This document shows, in pieces, positions 13,468 through 25,727 of a stretch of DNA of 64,000 nt. Source of the stretch: Anas platyrhynchos (lineage: Eukaryota; Chordata; Aves; Anseriformes; Anatidae). The stretch lies in contig NC_092593.1 of NCBI RefSeq assembly GCF_047663525.1, forward strand, positions 23,152,501-23,216,500, read 5' to 3'. The notes below the pieces were generated by a model. That model made no database searches. It was not told where the DNA came from and worked only from the letters and a program-made list of their open reading frames with translations. Numbering within the stretch: the stretch's first letter is position 1; the number at the start of each line of letters is the position of its first letter. The position numbers and the translations under genes are program-made.

Positions 13468-14471
13468 TCTATTAGTTGCGGACAATGATGGATATATAAA
13501 CTCAATTTACGACCAGCTAAAGACTTTTGGAAAGACTTGAAAACATATTTAATTTTTTTTTCTCCTTCCAGCGGTGGCGAAGTTTTGTGAATTGTTTTCC
13601 ATTTCCATGAACGTCAGCGTCTTTCTCTTGGTCGAAGGGAGCGCTGACAAACCTTGACTTTATAGTTCTGTTTCTTCTTTTTAAAAAAAATAATAATATT
13701 ATTATTATTAATTATATTTTCTGTTCTTCCCTCTAGGCCAGTATAAACGAATTTAAATACGTTGAACGGTTACAGTTATAACTTTCTTAAATGCTTAACT
13801 CTTGGGGGATGGGGGGTTGTCTGTAATTTTTGTCTCTGAACAACAGCCAGTGCCAAAAAGTGTCAGTTTTGATTTGCTACCGTAAACTTCAAAACGTGCC
13901 GAGGGACAAAAATATCCGTCGGAGAGCACGAGAAAGCCGCAGCGGGACCCGTGCAGCGCCGAGCTGCTTCCAGCCCCCGCGGAGCACGCCGGCAGCCGGA
14001 GGGAGCTGTGCACCGCGCGGAGCGGTAACGTGCGCGGTCGGGTTTCGAGGGGCTTTTTCGGGGGAGAACCCGCTGGGAGCTCCTCGGGGGCACCGGGCTG
14101 AGGCCCATCTCCCTCCCCAGGCGCGCAGGTTTTTAGGGCTGCGCTTTCGTTTTTCAGCCGGAGGCTTCGGCACTCCGCGGCCGCGCAGTTGGAGGCTCTC
14201 CGCGGGGCTCCGCGGCCGCGGAGTGGAGCGCCTCCGGGGGGTCCGGCACGGCTCGGCTCGGCCCGGGAGAAGCTGGTTCCGAGAGGTGTGCGTAAATCTG
14301 CGCGGCTGCCCCGAAAAGCGCCCGGCCTGCTCTCTCCTGTGTGTCCAGAAAAGCACGGGGCTCTTCGCCTTCCTCCCACCACGGCTCTTAAAAAAACCTC
14401 CTGGTCGGAGAAGTGAAGCTCGACTGCTAACTTTTAATTTGCAAAACTAAACGGGTGTTAATGACAGAAGC

Positions 14472-14477
14472 AATAAA
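14472..14477 (+). terminator. candidate HOXD13 poly(A) signal
   Basis: AATAAA about 1 kb after the HOXD13 stop codon, past a CpG-rich block (13.9-14.3 kb). Another AATAAA lies near 14880. The first is preferred only because it is nearer. Confidence 0.35.
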
Positions 14478-16111
14478 TGATTAGTTTCAAAAGATGCCAT
14501 AATTTATATGGGCCGAAAGGCTAGGACTTTGCTGAGTTTGTGTTATTTTAAACCTAGTGTGCATGTTATGATATACACAGGGTGGGCAGACACGCTAGCC
14601 AACTACTAGGAGAGAGAAGCGGTACCTCTCTGTTAATGTGCCTCGTTTAATTATTAAAATGTGTGTGTTCCGAACTAGTATTATTTATTATAATATCCTA
14701 TTGCTCTAAACACTTTGATTACCAGTGTATGTGGGTAAGACATACAGTAAGACTGTTTCTCCATAAACCATTTTTATTTCCCTTCTTGTCTTTAAGTCTG
14801 CTTTTACTTTGTGTTGGAAATATGGGCTGAACTTCCCAGCTGTTAATGATGTTGCCAAACTGTTCCTGAACCGCCTTTAATAAAACGATTTCTTTTCGAT
14901 ATATATAAAAAGAGGACGAAATTCGCCTTCTTTTCGCAGCAGGGCTTTTCGCGAGCTCCAGGCTTGCGTGGGATCTACTTAGGGCCCTTCGGAGAGGAGA
15001 GGAGGAAAGGATGAGGGTCTCATTGAAAGAGGGAAAGGCGTTCCGAGTGGGCCTTTTCGCCGGGAAAAAAAATTTTGAGGAAGGAATGCTGCTGGCGAGA
15101 AGTACGCGGGGCAGGAGCCGGGGGGCAGCTTCTCCCCTGCCTCTCTCCTCTCCCCCCTCGGCCTGGCTCTGCCTGTCCTGTGCGGGGATCGCCGCTGCCC
15201 GGCGCCTTTCCTGTGCCCCCCGGGGCCGGATCCGGCCCTCGCCGTGCTCCCGGCGGAGCTCCACGGCCGCTGCTCTCCGGCCGCTCGGCAGCCGGCTGCA
15301 TCCACCGGGGAGCTATCTTCCGCCGCCTCCGCCCTCTTCCTTCCCCCTTCTCTTCCGCTCGCACATTCTCGGCTTTGAGGGGTTTCTTTTCCCCGACCGG
15401 ACCCGGAGGATTTCCCACTCGGTTCTTTCACAAGCGGTGCTTTCTGTGCGATGCCGGGAAGCCGGGACCGGGGCCGCGTCGCGCCGGTGCCTGAGAGCCC
15501 GCTGTGATGGTGCAGTCTTGTTTTCTCCGCAGGAGAAAGATTCCCTAAATTCTTATTTTCCTCCCTCCCGGCACCTCCCGGCACCTCCCCCAGCACACAT
15601 ACTTCGGCCCCATTAATCCCGAGGAGTTTTCACCCGCCGACTTTCCCGGCTGGGCCCCGCCGGTGCCTCCCTTCCCTCCCCGGCCGCTGCCCGGCCTCCC
15701 AGCAGGCGCAGCCGTGCCACGTCCGAGACCCCCTTCCCAGGGCAGGAGGAAACCCGGGCGGGCTGGCAAATCGCTACCAGATGGAGAGGAGCCGCCTGCT
15801 CCTCTTGGAACAACGTGCGGAAACACTGAGAAAGAGGCCGGGAGGACGGCGAGGCCAGCGCCGCTCGTCGAGCTGCCGGGGCGGCGGGGGTCGGTTCCCG
15901 GGGCTGCCTCCCCCTCCCCCAGCTGGGGCTGCGAGGAGGGGACGAGGCGGTTCGGCTGCGGGGCAGAGCGCCTGGCTTCGGCAGGCACCTCGAGAAAGTC
16001 GGCTGCAGATGCGCGGTGGCACGCTGATGATGCACTGCGGGGCGGCCGGGGCTGCCATTGAGCCGCGGCGCTGTCAGGCAGCGAGATTTCCGAGCCATGT
16101 TTGAGGCAATC

Positions 16112-16125
16112 CTGCCATCTCCTGG
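16112..16125 (-). promoter_or_regulatory. CTCF-like motif, HOXD13-HOXD12 interval (minus orientation)
   Basis: On the minus strand it reads CCAGGAGATGGCAG, one mismatch from the CTCF core CCASYAGRKGGCRS. Its orientation is opposite to the sites at 8425 and 45693. The motif is seen directly; occupancy is inference. Confidence 0.5.
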
Positions 16126-16599
16126 ACAACCCCTGGCATAGGCGGGGGAGCCCCCGGCTGGCCGAGGCAGCCGTGATTGCGAGTGATGGATGGGAACGGG
16201 AGGCTGCGCGGTCACACGCAGAGCAGCCCGCATCTTTCCGCCGGGGGACTGCGCCAGCGAGATTACGGTGTGGTCAGCTCACAGGCCGATCCCATTGCCT
16301 ATTAAAAAAAAAAAAAAAAAAAAGGAGCGGAAAGAAGCGTGTGAAAGCAGAGCTCCGGGTCGCTCTGTTCCTCAGCAGTGATATTTCCTGTACAGACACA
16401 GACAGGGGGACACCCGCTGCATTAAAACGCCGCCCTCCAAACCAGAAGCCGGCTGTGTCTGGAAAAAAAAAAAAAAAAAAAAATCGCAAAAGTCCATCCG
16501 AGGCTATCTGCATCGCGGCGGCAGCAAATCTCCCGTGAAACAAGATGTTTTTGTCAGGTCTTTTTCCTACAGACTTAAACGTAAACATGGCTTTCCTCA

Positions 16600-17110
16600 G
16601 CTGTGTCTCCAGCTACTCGAGATTTTGCTTTTCATATTTCTCGCAGCATTAATTAGCAATTACAGATGAGCATTAATTGAAAGCTCTGTTTTCTCTAACC
16701 TCATAAAAGTTAGTTTAAAGTGTCACCTTTCTTTCCGGTAACTGGGAACTCACATCCATTCCTCGTGTTTATTGCGGGCAAAAATACAGTCTTTGAACAC
16801 AAAATGTTCCTTCTGTCTTCCGAGGCATAATTCAAACAATAAAAATTAAAGGCAGTGGTCAGTAATATCCTCCAGCGATGCTTGTGTGGTCCTGTGTGGC
16901 CTAGAGGAGGGCAATCATTTAAAGATTTCTTTCAGGGCAATGAAATTACCGCAGAATTTACCCCAATTTCCCATTAAACAAAGAGATGAATTTGATTAGG
17001 AAAATGTCAAGCGGAGCAGCGTCTCTGATCTCGGCGTAGAAATAAAACCGAGATTAAAACTATGATTAACAGGACAATAACGGGGAAAATTAACCCTACC
17101 TGTTAACTAG
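16600..17110. promoter_or_regulatory. candidate conserved non-coding block with clustered ATTA cores
   Basis: An AT-rich, repeat-free block. It includes CATTAATTAGCAATTAC and GCATTAATTGAAAG within about 40 bases, then AACTATGATTAACAGG and AAATTAACCC near its right end. Dense homeodomain cores between two Hox genes suggest an enhancer. Conservation was not tested. Confidence 0.4.
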
Positions 17111-18033
17111 GTTCGAGTTTTTAAGCGAGGTAATGAAAGTGACGAAGGCCGGGCACCGGGGGTCTGCTCGCTCGGACTGGGGATGCATTCGGAGAGGAGG
17201 CCGAGGCCAGCACTGCCCGGCCGGGCCTCCAAGGCCTCCCGCGGGTCCCGAGCGCCTCGACCGGGCTCTGGCCGGCCGCTTCTGCCGGAGGCGTCCCCGG
17301 CTTCTGCGGGGAACGACGCGGCGCGGGGGGAGCGCACAGCTCCTCGGCTTGTCGCCGGGGTAGGGAACTGCCTGCCCCCCGCACGGCTCGGAAAGGACAA
17401 GAACTACCTCCCGGGAGGATGCTTTCAGACACTGTTTTGTTTGTACTTCGGAGCTAGGAGAAAAATAAGGGGGATAACGGTATAGTGGGCTCTTGTCTAA
17501 GCTCTCAGAAATGTGATATATTATGTTATATATACCCCCCCCCCCCCCCAACGGCTGACCGTAAAGAGCAATTTTCTTCTTGGGGGAGAAAAAATCATGA
17601 GATGCGACTTAGGAGATGGCAGCGAGGTACTGAGCTGAGGCTGTCTCTCCTTTGCCCACCGCAGCACTCACGTCCCCTCCGCTGCAGAGTAGAGCGGGTG
17701 TTTTCTTCCTTGCAGCCTTTAGATTTTATTTATTTATTTATAGCCTCGGCGTTCTGCTCTAGTAATTCCGTGTCGCTGATATTGTTATTCTTGTTTGTTT
17801 AAAAAATTAAACGAGCCCCGGTTTTAGAAGCGTTGCTTGAAAACTCGTCTAGCTTTGGAGTGAGTATTAAATGTAGAAGAGGTAAAAAGGGCAGACGCGC
17901 TAGGAAAACCTCCGAGACCACTAGTCATTAGTGCACCAGAATGACAATCCCGGTAATATCCGATCAATTAAGATGTTAATTGCAAGCATATGCAGATGCA
18001 TATCATGTTGCCGGCAGTTAAAACAAACGCGGA

Positions 18034-18040
18034 TATAAAA
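18034..18040 (+). promoter_or_regulatory. TATA-like box upstream of HOXD12
   Basis: TATAAAA lies about 600 bases before the HOXD12 ATG, at the edge of a CpG-rich block. It may drive HOXD12 with a long leader or a separate transcript. A second weaker string (TTTTATAG) lies at about 18363, closer to the gene. Confidence 0.3.
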
Positions 18041-18637
18041 GGGATAAACTACGCGCTCCGCGCACAAGGTGTACTCGGGGGCACAGGCACTTGCATGTGC
18101 CCGGGACTGCCGCAGCTCCTTGCCCCCGACGGAAGGAGCCGCGGCTCGCTGCTCGCAGCCCGCCGGCTGCCCGGTTACCGGGCATCCCCGCCCCGGTCCC
18201 CGGCGCTCCGCGGCTCTCGCACGGCGGCTGTGGCCGGTGCGCGGGGCTGCGCGGCTCGGGGCCGCGCCCGGAGCCCCCGGGTCTCCGCTGCGCCTTGGCA
18301 AATGTTTGGTTCCCCCTCATCTTTCCGCTAGCGCTGCAGCTTTGCCAGCCGGTCCCAGGCACTTTTATAGAAGCGGAGAGCATGTTTTCCCCTCCCCCTT
18401 GCAAGTCCGGTATTTTCATATTTCGAGTGTTATCATAAGACTTTTTAAAAGGGGGGGAAAAAGGGGGAAAAAAAAAAAGAGGGGGGGACGCCGTGGCTCG
18501 GTGGCTGGAGGCGGTGCTGAAATTACCGGCTTTGAAGAACCTGTCTGCAAAGTTTCGTCCAATCGTTTCAGGCTTTCCGCTTATTCCCTGTTGTAACTAA
18601 ATACTGCTGTAAGAACAGCTGAAGTCCTTTGTTGGAA

Positions 18638-19199
18638 ATGTGTGATCGCAGTCTCTACAGATCTGGCTACGTTGGTTCTCTCTTGAATTTGCAATCTCCA
18701 GATTCCTTTTATTTTCCTAATTTGCGGGCTAATGGCAGTCAATTGGCGGCTCTGCCCACCATTTCCTACCCCAGAAGCTCGATCCCGTGGACTTGCTCAA
18801 GTTCGTGCGCAGCCCAGCCGCAGAGCCACGCGTTCAGCGGCGCGGCGCAGCCTTACCTCCCCGGCTCTGTTCCAATCAACATCAACTCCAACAGCAACAA
18901 AGAGTGCCTGGAAGAAAACAATAAATATTACGCCCATGATGCGACCTCCAAACAAGAGGAAAGATGCAGGCAGAGGCAATCTTTCGCAAATGACCCAACT
19001 ATTACTCACGCAGCCAACTTAAAGCCCGTAAAGTATGACCACTCGAGCCTGCAGAGAAGTTTGCATGGCTCGGCTACTCTTTTTGAAGTGAACTCCTGCA
19101 CTTCCAGCCTAAAGGAGGACATCAAGAATTCGGTCAACTTGAACCTGACAGTTCAGCCCGCAGCAGTCCAGTCATGCCTCCGACCTTCAGTGCAGGATG
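18638..19199 (+). CDS. HOXD12: HOXD12 exon 1
   Basis: Encodes residues 1-187 and one base of codon 188. The donor reads CAGGATG|GTATGC. It has ordinary base composition, without the long GC-rich amino-acid runs of its neighbours. Confidence 0.95.
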
Positions 19200-19714
19200 G
19201 TATGCCTTAAATATCTCGCTTTAGTTAGAGGCGACCTAGCGATACGTGCTTTCTAAGAGATGCCTGTAATTGTTTTGTAACCCCCCCCCCCCCCCCCGTA
19301 ATCCATTCGGAATGGTAATCGCTTAATCTGACTCGGAGCTAGATAGGAATTGTGCTGTCAGATGTGCTTTGCCAGATTTTACCGACCTAGTTTTGCCCTG
19401 TCATCTTGCCGCTTTTTGCATATTCTCTTTAATACACAGACATGATCCACTAAATTATCGACGTGTTTGTTGTAGGTTTGCCTTGGTGCCCCACCCAGGG
19501 GAGATCAAGAAAGAAACGGAAACCTTACACAAAACAACAAATTGCTGAATTGGAAAACGAGTTTCTCCTCAATGAGTTTATTAACCGACAGAAGAGGAAA
19601 GAACTATCAAACAGACTGAATTTAAGCGATCAGCAAGTTAAAATTTGGTTTCAGAACCGACGAATGAAAAAGAAAAGAGTAGTAATGCGTGAGCAGGCGC
19701 TTTCTATGTACTAG
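18638..19714 (+). CDS. HOXD12: HOXD12, posterior Hox transcription factor (two exons)
   Basis: HOXD12 is a nuclear homeodomain factor of paralogue group 12, acting with HOXD11 and HOXD13 in limb and axial patterning. The exons join as 18638-19199 and 19476-19714, giving 266 residues. The start is at [20 protein letters not shown], the conserved group-12 N-terminus (human [20 protein letters not shown]). The middle is rich in serine and asparagine, unlike the alanine- and glycine-rich human protein. The homeodomain is at about residues 198-257 with [16 protein letters not shown], and the end is MREQALSMY. The gene is absent in snakes and some frogs, so its intact state narrows the lineage. Confidence 0.97.
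19476..19714 (+). CDS. HOXD12: HOXD12 exon 2 (homeobox)
   Basis: The acceptor TTTGTTGTAG is followed by GTTTGCCTTGG. It encodes [20 protein letters not shown] and the full homeodomain, with the stop TAG at 19712-19714. The intron before it is only 276 bases and carries a 17-base C tract (19281-19297). Confidence 0.97.
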
Positions 19715-20102
19715 ACCAGAGTCCGCCCGGTCCTGCATGAACTTATGCCTGGAGTGTTCACCCCTAGAGTAGAGTATATTCGCGGCTGAAATGCGGAAAG
19801 TGTGATTTTGGTTTTGTGTTTGTTTGACTTTTTTTTTTTTTTTTTTTTTTACCATTTAAACCAAAATCTCCAAGCGCGTAGGATCCCTGTGTAAATTGGC
19901 AAATGCTGAGTTCTTAGCCAAAATGAAGAAAACAAGCCAGCCCAGCACGGAAACCTGTATTATCAGCTTTTACCTTTCTTTCTCCTTTTATATAGATTTT
20001 CTCCTGCTTCTTACCCTCCCTTTCCCTGGAGAATGAGCGGTGCTAAACTAAAATCGATGTCGTTTAACTGTATGTAAACACCATTTTGCAGAAAAAAAAA
20101 AA

Positions 20103-20113
20103 AATAAAATAAA
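20103..20113 (+). terminator. candidate HOXD12 poly(A) signals
   Basis: Two overlapping AATAAA hexamers about 390 bases after the HOXD12 stop codon, next to an A-rich stretch. Plausible by position only. Confidence 0.4.
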
Positions 20114-22959
20114 GGAATAATGCCTAGTAAAGACGTCAGCTATGTAAATCCTGGCTGGTCCCTTCATGTGTTCCCTGCTTCTGAAGGCGAGCATGCGGCG
20201 CTTGCTTGTTTTGTGGTTTGGAATAACCTGTTCGAGCACAGATCGGAGAAAGTGGTTACCAAATAAACCTTTTAATATACATATATAAGGAGAGATATTC
20301 CTTCTTCGCCCCCCCGCCCAGCCGCAGACGGAGGGCACGTGATGCCCGCGCAAGGCCTGCGCGGAATTTGCGCGCCCGCTCCGCGGCTGCGGGACTGGCC
20401 CCGCGCCCCGCTCCGCCGCCGCCCGCCCCGACGGCTCGGCCCCGACGGGGGCCGGCGGCACGGCCGGAGCGGGGCCCCCGTTGCCCGCCGGGGGGTCGCC
20501 GCTCCCCGCCGGGGCCGGGCGCGGGGCCGCCGCCGCCCCCTTCCCGCAGCCGCCCGGCCCCGGGGGAGCCTGGCCGCGGTCCGCAGCCGCAGCGGCCTTC
20601 GCCGGTGGCCGCCCCAGGTGGCCGGGCCGGGCCCTGCCCTTCCAGCGCCGCTGACTTTGGCCTTGTCCAGGCGCGGCCCCGGGCAAACGGGAGGGGGGGA
20701 GCGGGCGGTGCCGATGCCGCTGCGGGCCGGGGTCAGGGCTGGGGCCGGGCAGGACTCCCTCCCACCCCAGGGTGCTGCAGGAGAAGGAGAAGGGCGAGCC
20801 CGGAGGTTTCTGTGGGTTTGATTATTTTTCTGAGTCTGTCCCCATGGCCATTTCCGCAGAGGTTTTTATGAGGGAAATGGGGAACGCTTTCGCTTTTTTT
20901 TTTTTTCTTGTGTGTGTCCAGTTATAAACCTCAGAGGAGAAACCCAACCAGAGGGGCTGGGAGCATTGCCCAAGCCGTCTGATTATTGTTTTAGGACGGG
21001 AATGAAATCGATTTTCCCCGCATCTTGCTGACAGGCTTTCGGTGCCTGCAGCCTGCAGCCTCTCCAGCACCACAGCACTGGGGCTGGCCGGAGCTGCCGA
21101 GCCAGGGGAAATGCAAGATACTGCCCCGATCTGACATTTAAGAAAAGACAAAAAAAAATCTCAGGGAATTTTAGCTCCAGATCAAACCATCTTTTGGCCG
21201 CAATTTCCACGTAAATCTGTTTCTAATGAAGAGGCGTTTCCACACGCGAAACCTCGGGCTGCCTCTCCCAGCAGTAATAATAATTACGCTGGCGGAGCCT
21301 GCCTTGTTTTCTGGTGTATAAAATAGGCTCAGATATGGTTGTGCGGGGCGTATGCAGTAAGGCTAAACAATCACAAGGAGCGGCACAAAGAAGCTACCTA
21401 TTTATTCAGGACTACTGCCTTCCTGGAGGCAATAAACTCATTATTTCATAAAGGAGGCATATTTGAACTTTGCTCCTACCCGGTCCTCTGCGTGCGAGCA
21501 CTGTTCCTAAGGGCACAGTGGTCCGGCTGGGTTGGAGGTAAATGCCGGATGGCAGGGAGGGCAGCACCGCAGCCATCTTCCCGAGAGCTTTCCAGAGAGC
21601 CCCGAAGGTAACGCTGGGGTGGCGTTTCGGGAGGGAGAAGGCGAACCAGCCCAACTTGGAGGCGCCTTTCTCGCCCTCCGCAGGGACCACGAGCGCCCGG
21701 GGCGTCCCCGGGGTGGCTGCGGGGCGGGGGCGCGGGGCAGCGCACCCCGGGCATGAGGCAGCACACCCCGGGCACGCCTCGCCCCGCAGGGCCGGCCGCC
21801 GCCCCGTCGGCCCTCGAAAGCTTCGAGGCGTCCACCCCCTGCGCGGGGAGCTGGCGCATTGCGGACAATGAACGGCTCTTCATTGGGTGGCGTCCCCCTA
21901 ATTAAGAAATCTGGAGGCAACCCCAAGGATGTGAGGCAGGAGACGAGCGCAAAGCAGATACGGCCCCCTTGCTTGTTCCCTCCTGGGGTGCCGTTCAGTC
22001 CGCTGCTGTCCTTGAGAAATGGACTCTGTACGCCGTCCTTCCCCGTCCCAACTCGCCCCAGTGCAACCATGTCCTTTATTACACGTGTGCTGTGAAATTT
22101 GAAGAGGAACCTGGGGTGAAAAGATGTGAAATGCCATGTATTGTTTATTAAACGCATCCGATTCCACGACGATAGCTTCACGCAAAGCTGCTAGTCTAAA
22201 TCGCCCTCGAAAGGAGAAAACAGGTTACAAAACAGAGGAGATGGGACCTGAAACGCGATGTGATGCACAAGTACGTGTATTGTGTGTCTGTGTATGTGCC
22301 TGTATGTGCACTGCTCCACGTATGGCACAGCCCCCGTGTGCGCGCACCCCCAGACGGGCGCGTTTGCGGGGCAGCACAGCAACGCCACGCATTCGCGGGA
22401 GGAGACGGTGCACGGCTACGGGCGTGCACGCACACTGCAGGTCTCAGCCGCTCATCCCAAGCTGCGGGCGACGACAGTCGTGCCGGGCATGCGGGGAGGC
22501 AAGCACGCGTGTGGCAGGGCACGCACACGCGAGGCCGTGCGCGCCCCCTCCCTCGCCAGCCGCCCCGGGCACATGTGTGCACACGCGTGCCCGCCGCCGG
22601 GCGCGGCACCCCGGCTGCGCCTGCAGGAGATGCGCCCCGCCGCAGCGTGCGCACCCCAAACCCCCCGGGCGGGGAATTTTGGGCGTCTTTTCGCCGAAAT
22701 CCGCCCCCCCTAACCCCCAGGTGGCTGCGGTGCGGGGGTGAGCAGCGGGCACCCGCTGGCTGCGCCCATGCGTGCGTCCCTCCGCAGCATGCAGGCGACC
22801 GTCCGTCCCTTTATTTACTCCAACATAAACATCTTCGCATTCCGACCGCAGCCTAAACGTGATAAAGCCCTTCCGAGGGGAGCTCTCCATTGCGGCGAGT
22901 TTGATAAGGCTGCAAACGCAACGCGGATTGTTCGAAATGGCTCTGGATGCCTTTGTGCT

Positions 22960-23340
22960 TCCTAAAAGAGCATAAATAATTAAAGTTTGGCAGGGAGGAA
23001 AAGCTTTCTTGCAGAACTGTAGTGGCAATAAATGAAATGACTCAGAATCTCTTCTCCAGTCAGTTTTTACGAGAGCTGCCAGACAGTGTCTGTTCACGTT
23101 CTCCAGATACTAGGGGCGCCATAACAAAGTTAAGGTCAAGTTAGTGTCTTATCTTGGGTGGCACAAAAATACCGCATCTTCTCCAGCCGGACCGGGTATA
23201 TTTTTAAACCTGAATGTTATGCAAGTCGTCTGAATTTCCACGGAGGGCTTTTGGAAATGTCACTTGGACCAGAATACTTGGTAATTCCAGGCAACGGTTG
23301 CAGATGTTTCAAGACGCCTAACGGTAAAGTATGCGCCTGA
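22960..23340. promoter_or_regulatory. candidate conserved non-coding block, HOXD12-HOXD11
   Basis: AT-rich block containing TTTTACGAG at 23065-23073 (the HOX13/Abd-B type site) and TTAAGGTCA at 23130-23138 (a monomeric nuclear-receptor site of the ERR/SF-1 type). It also has ATAAATAATTAAAG near 22973. The motifs are seen; enhancer function and conservation are inference. Confidence 0.4.
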
Positions 23341-25696
23341 CTGTGTACATGATGAGCATTTGTGTGTCGATGCTATTTAATCTGAGCAAGGCGAAAAAAG
23401 GGGGGGAACGTAATGCTCAGAGCCGGGCTGGGAACCAACCCCAGGGCGAAAATACTCTGGGCAGGCGGGGACCCCCATGTCTGCCTTATTGCAGCGGGGT
23501 CTCTGCTGCGATATTGGACTCCAATTCCACAAATTAGATCGCTTTTTAAGGGTCTGTTTCCTAAAAGGGCTGTTTTCGTATTAACAAATCGTCGCCATGT
23601 CTTTGAACTTGAATTAGTTGAAACCGGTTGGTTCTTGCGCCAAAATTTAATTGATGCTGGGCTTGCTGCATCGAAAGGAAGGTGAAGGATTCTGGCTAAG
23701 ATGTAATTAGTTGTTTGAACGATAAAGAAAATGAGGCTTCATAGGTTCCCAGAGCCATCTCTCCTGATGAGCTTGGCGATCAGAAACCTTGGGGCACAAT
23801 CCAAACGGATCCCTGCCCTTCTCTGCTACAAGCTCAGGGTGGTAAGTGACACAGGAGCCATTTTAACTGCGCAGGCATCATTTTTAAGAGGTTGTTCATG
23901 TGTTGTAGCAAAATCGAGAAGGCTCGAAAGTTACCGATGAAGGGAGGAAATGGTGGATTTGTGCCTTGGTTTCTAGTGATACCTTGCGGGAGTTTATCTG
24001 CTGGCAGCGATTTGCGGCGTTTGAGGCGGTCTGAGAGTGAGGCACCAAGGCAGCGAAAAAAAATAAAATTAAATGATAAAAAAATACGATACGGTACAGA
24101 TAAAAGAAAAAGAAAGGGAGAGATAGGGAAAAAGGACTGAGCTTCATGTTATCTGCCCGGCTTGGGTCTTTCGCTTTTCGGGAGGGCACGCGGGGCTGCG
24201 GGGCGGAAGCCCCCGGGGCAGCCCTGTCCCGCTTTGGGGGTCCGGGGGAGGCGGGAGGGGCTTGGGGAAGGCTGCGGGGCGCAGCCCGGGCTGGGGGGCT
24301 CCCGCCCCCGGAGCCTCTCCGCAGCGCGGAGCCGGGGGCGCGCAGGAGGTGCCTGGCACGGCGGGGCCGCGGGGCGCGCAGCCTGCGGCTGGCCGAGCCC
24401 GACGCCCGCAGCGGCGATTCGCAGAGCCCCTTGGCCTGCCCCTGGTCGCCCCCGGTGCCTGGGGGCCGGTTCTGTACCTGCCGGGCTGTCTGCTCGCTGG
24501 GTGGTGGCCGCCTTTGGGGAAGCCACCCGGGGCCTGATGTCTGGAGAGAGCGCCCGGAGAGCGCCTGGGTGGCAGGGGGCGACCCTGTTTGGCGTGCAGA
24601 GCTCGGCCGGATTTCGGGTCAATTTGGAGAGCGGCATATGGCGGGGCCACTCGGGCTATGCTGTAGAGTGGCGGAAAAAGGCATTCCCATAGAGAGCTGG
24701 CAAACGTTTCTGGAATGAGGGATTGCTCGAGCATAAGGCTATTGCTGGCGCGTATTATTCATTCTCTTCCCTTTTCAGCCTTTGTGACCCTGTTTGTGAT
24801 CGGCTATGTAAAATAATATTTCAAGGAGAAAAAAAAAGAAAATTGGCAAAAAAGAGCCCTCGAGGGCAGGGCGGCTGTGGGGCTGGCGGGTGCTGTGCGT
24901 GTCGCCTGCTCCCAACCCTGCTTTTCCCTTCCAATGAAAGTGAACGTTTGGGTGGGAGTTGGAGGCACGGGAACAGAGGTCACTTTGTGCGCTGCTCTGC
25001 TTCCCAAGGAAACCGTGCTTGGTGGACTTCTTTTCCTGCCCTAGCCCTTTTCTTTCCAGAAGAGCCCGAAAGTGCCTGCCTTTCATAAAATCCGCTGCTG
25101 AGAGATATTCCGTTTGCCTATTTCTCATTGCAGTTTGTCTCTGGCGCCCTTGTACAAGCGCATGGTGTTTGGGCTTGAGCGAGGGAAAACGAGGTGATCG
25201 GGACTCGTGCTTTGAATTTCGGAACGGATTTCGGTGCCAACTGTGGATTGCTGGAGCCGAGCGGGCAGCCTCCCTCGCGTGCTAGGGCGTGTAACTGGGA
25301 CTTGGCTCTCCCGAGTGAACCACCGCCCGCTCCCCATCCGCCGAGCAGCGACCGGCGGACACCGCTCCTGCCATCGGGGAGCGGCCACGCCACGGAGCCC
25401 GGGGAGCTGGGAGCCCGCTCCCCGCGGGGCACCTTCCCCGACGGAGCCCCCCTCGCTCCGCGCCCGCCTCCCCCGGCGGCGATGCGGCGGGGGCGCGCCG
25501 CGGGGCCCCGCGGCGGGTGCCCGGGCGGCGCGGCCCCAGGTGAACGGGCACTCGCGGCACCCCCAGGCACCTCCTCGCCTGCTGGGGAAACGGGGGGAAA
25601 AGGCGAGGGTGCGCGCCCACCCGCTCCGCTCATCCCTCCGTGCTGGGAGGGCTCTTTGGAGAGCTCTTAGGAGCCTTTCCGAAGGGCTGATATAGA

Positions 25697-25727
25697 TATA
25701 AGGACATTTCTACATTGCGTCACGTGA
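25697..25727 (+). promoter_or_regulatory. HOXD11 promoter module (TATA-like string and E-box palindrome)
   Basis: ATATAAGG at 25697-25704 and the palindrome TCACGTGA at 25720-25727 lie 160-190 bases before the HOXD11 start codon. CACGTG is the USF/MYC class E-box. The E-box may fall within the transcribed leader if the TATA-like string is used. Confidence 0.4.

Larger units (their letters stand above)
13468..18637. other. HOXD13-HOXD12 intergenic interval
   Basis: It holds the HOXD13 3' untranslated region, CpG-rich blocks (about 13.9-14.3, 15.1-16.2, 17.13-17.4 and 18.05-18.3 kb), A tracts (about 16303-16323 and 16461-16483), a 15-base C tract (17535-17549) and an AT-rich block at 16.6-17.11 kb. 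Two TATA-like strings precede HOXD12. No further gene is seen. Confidence 0.75.

Noticed and set aside
24565-24590. CTCF-like string GGTGGCAGGGGGCGACC
   Set aside because: The right half matches but the conserved CCA at the left is absent.
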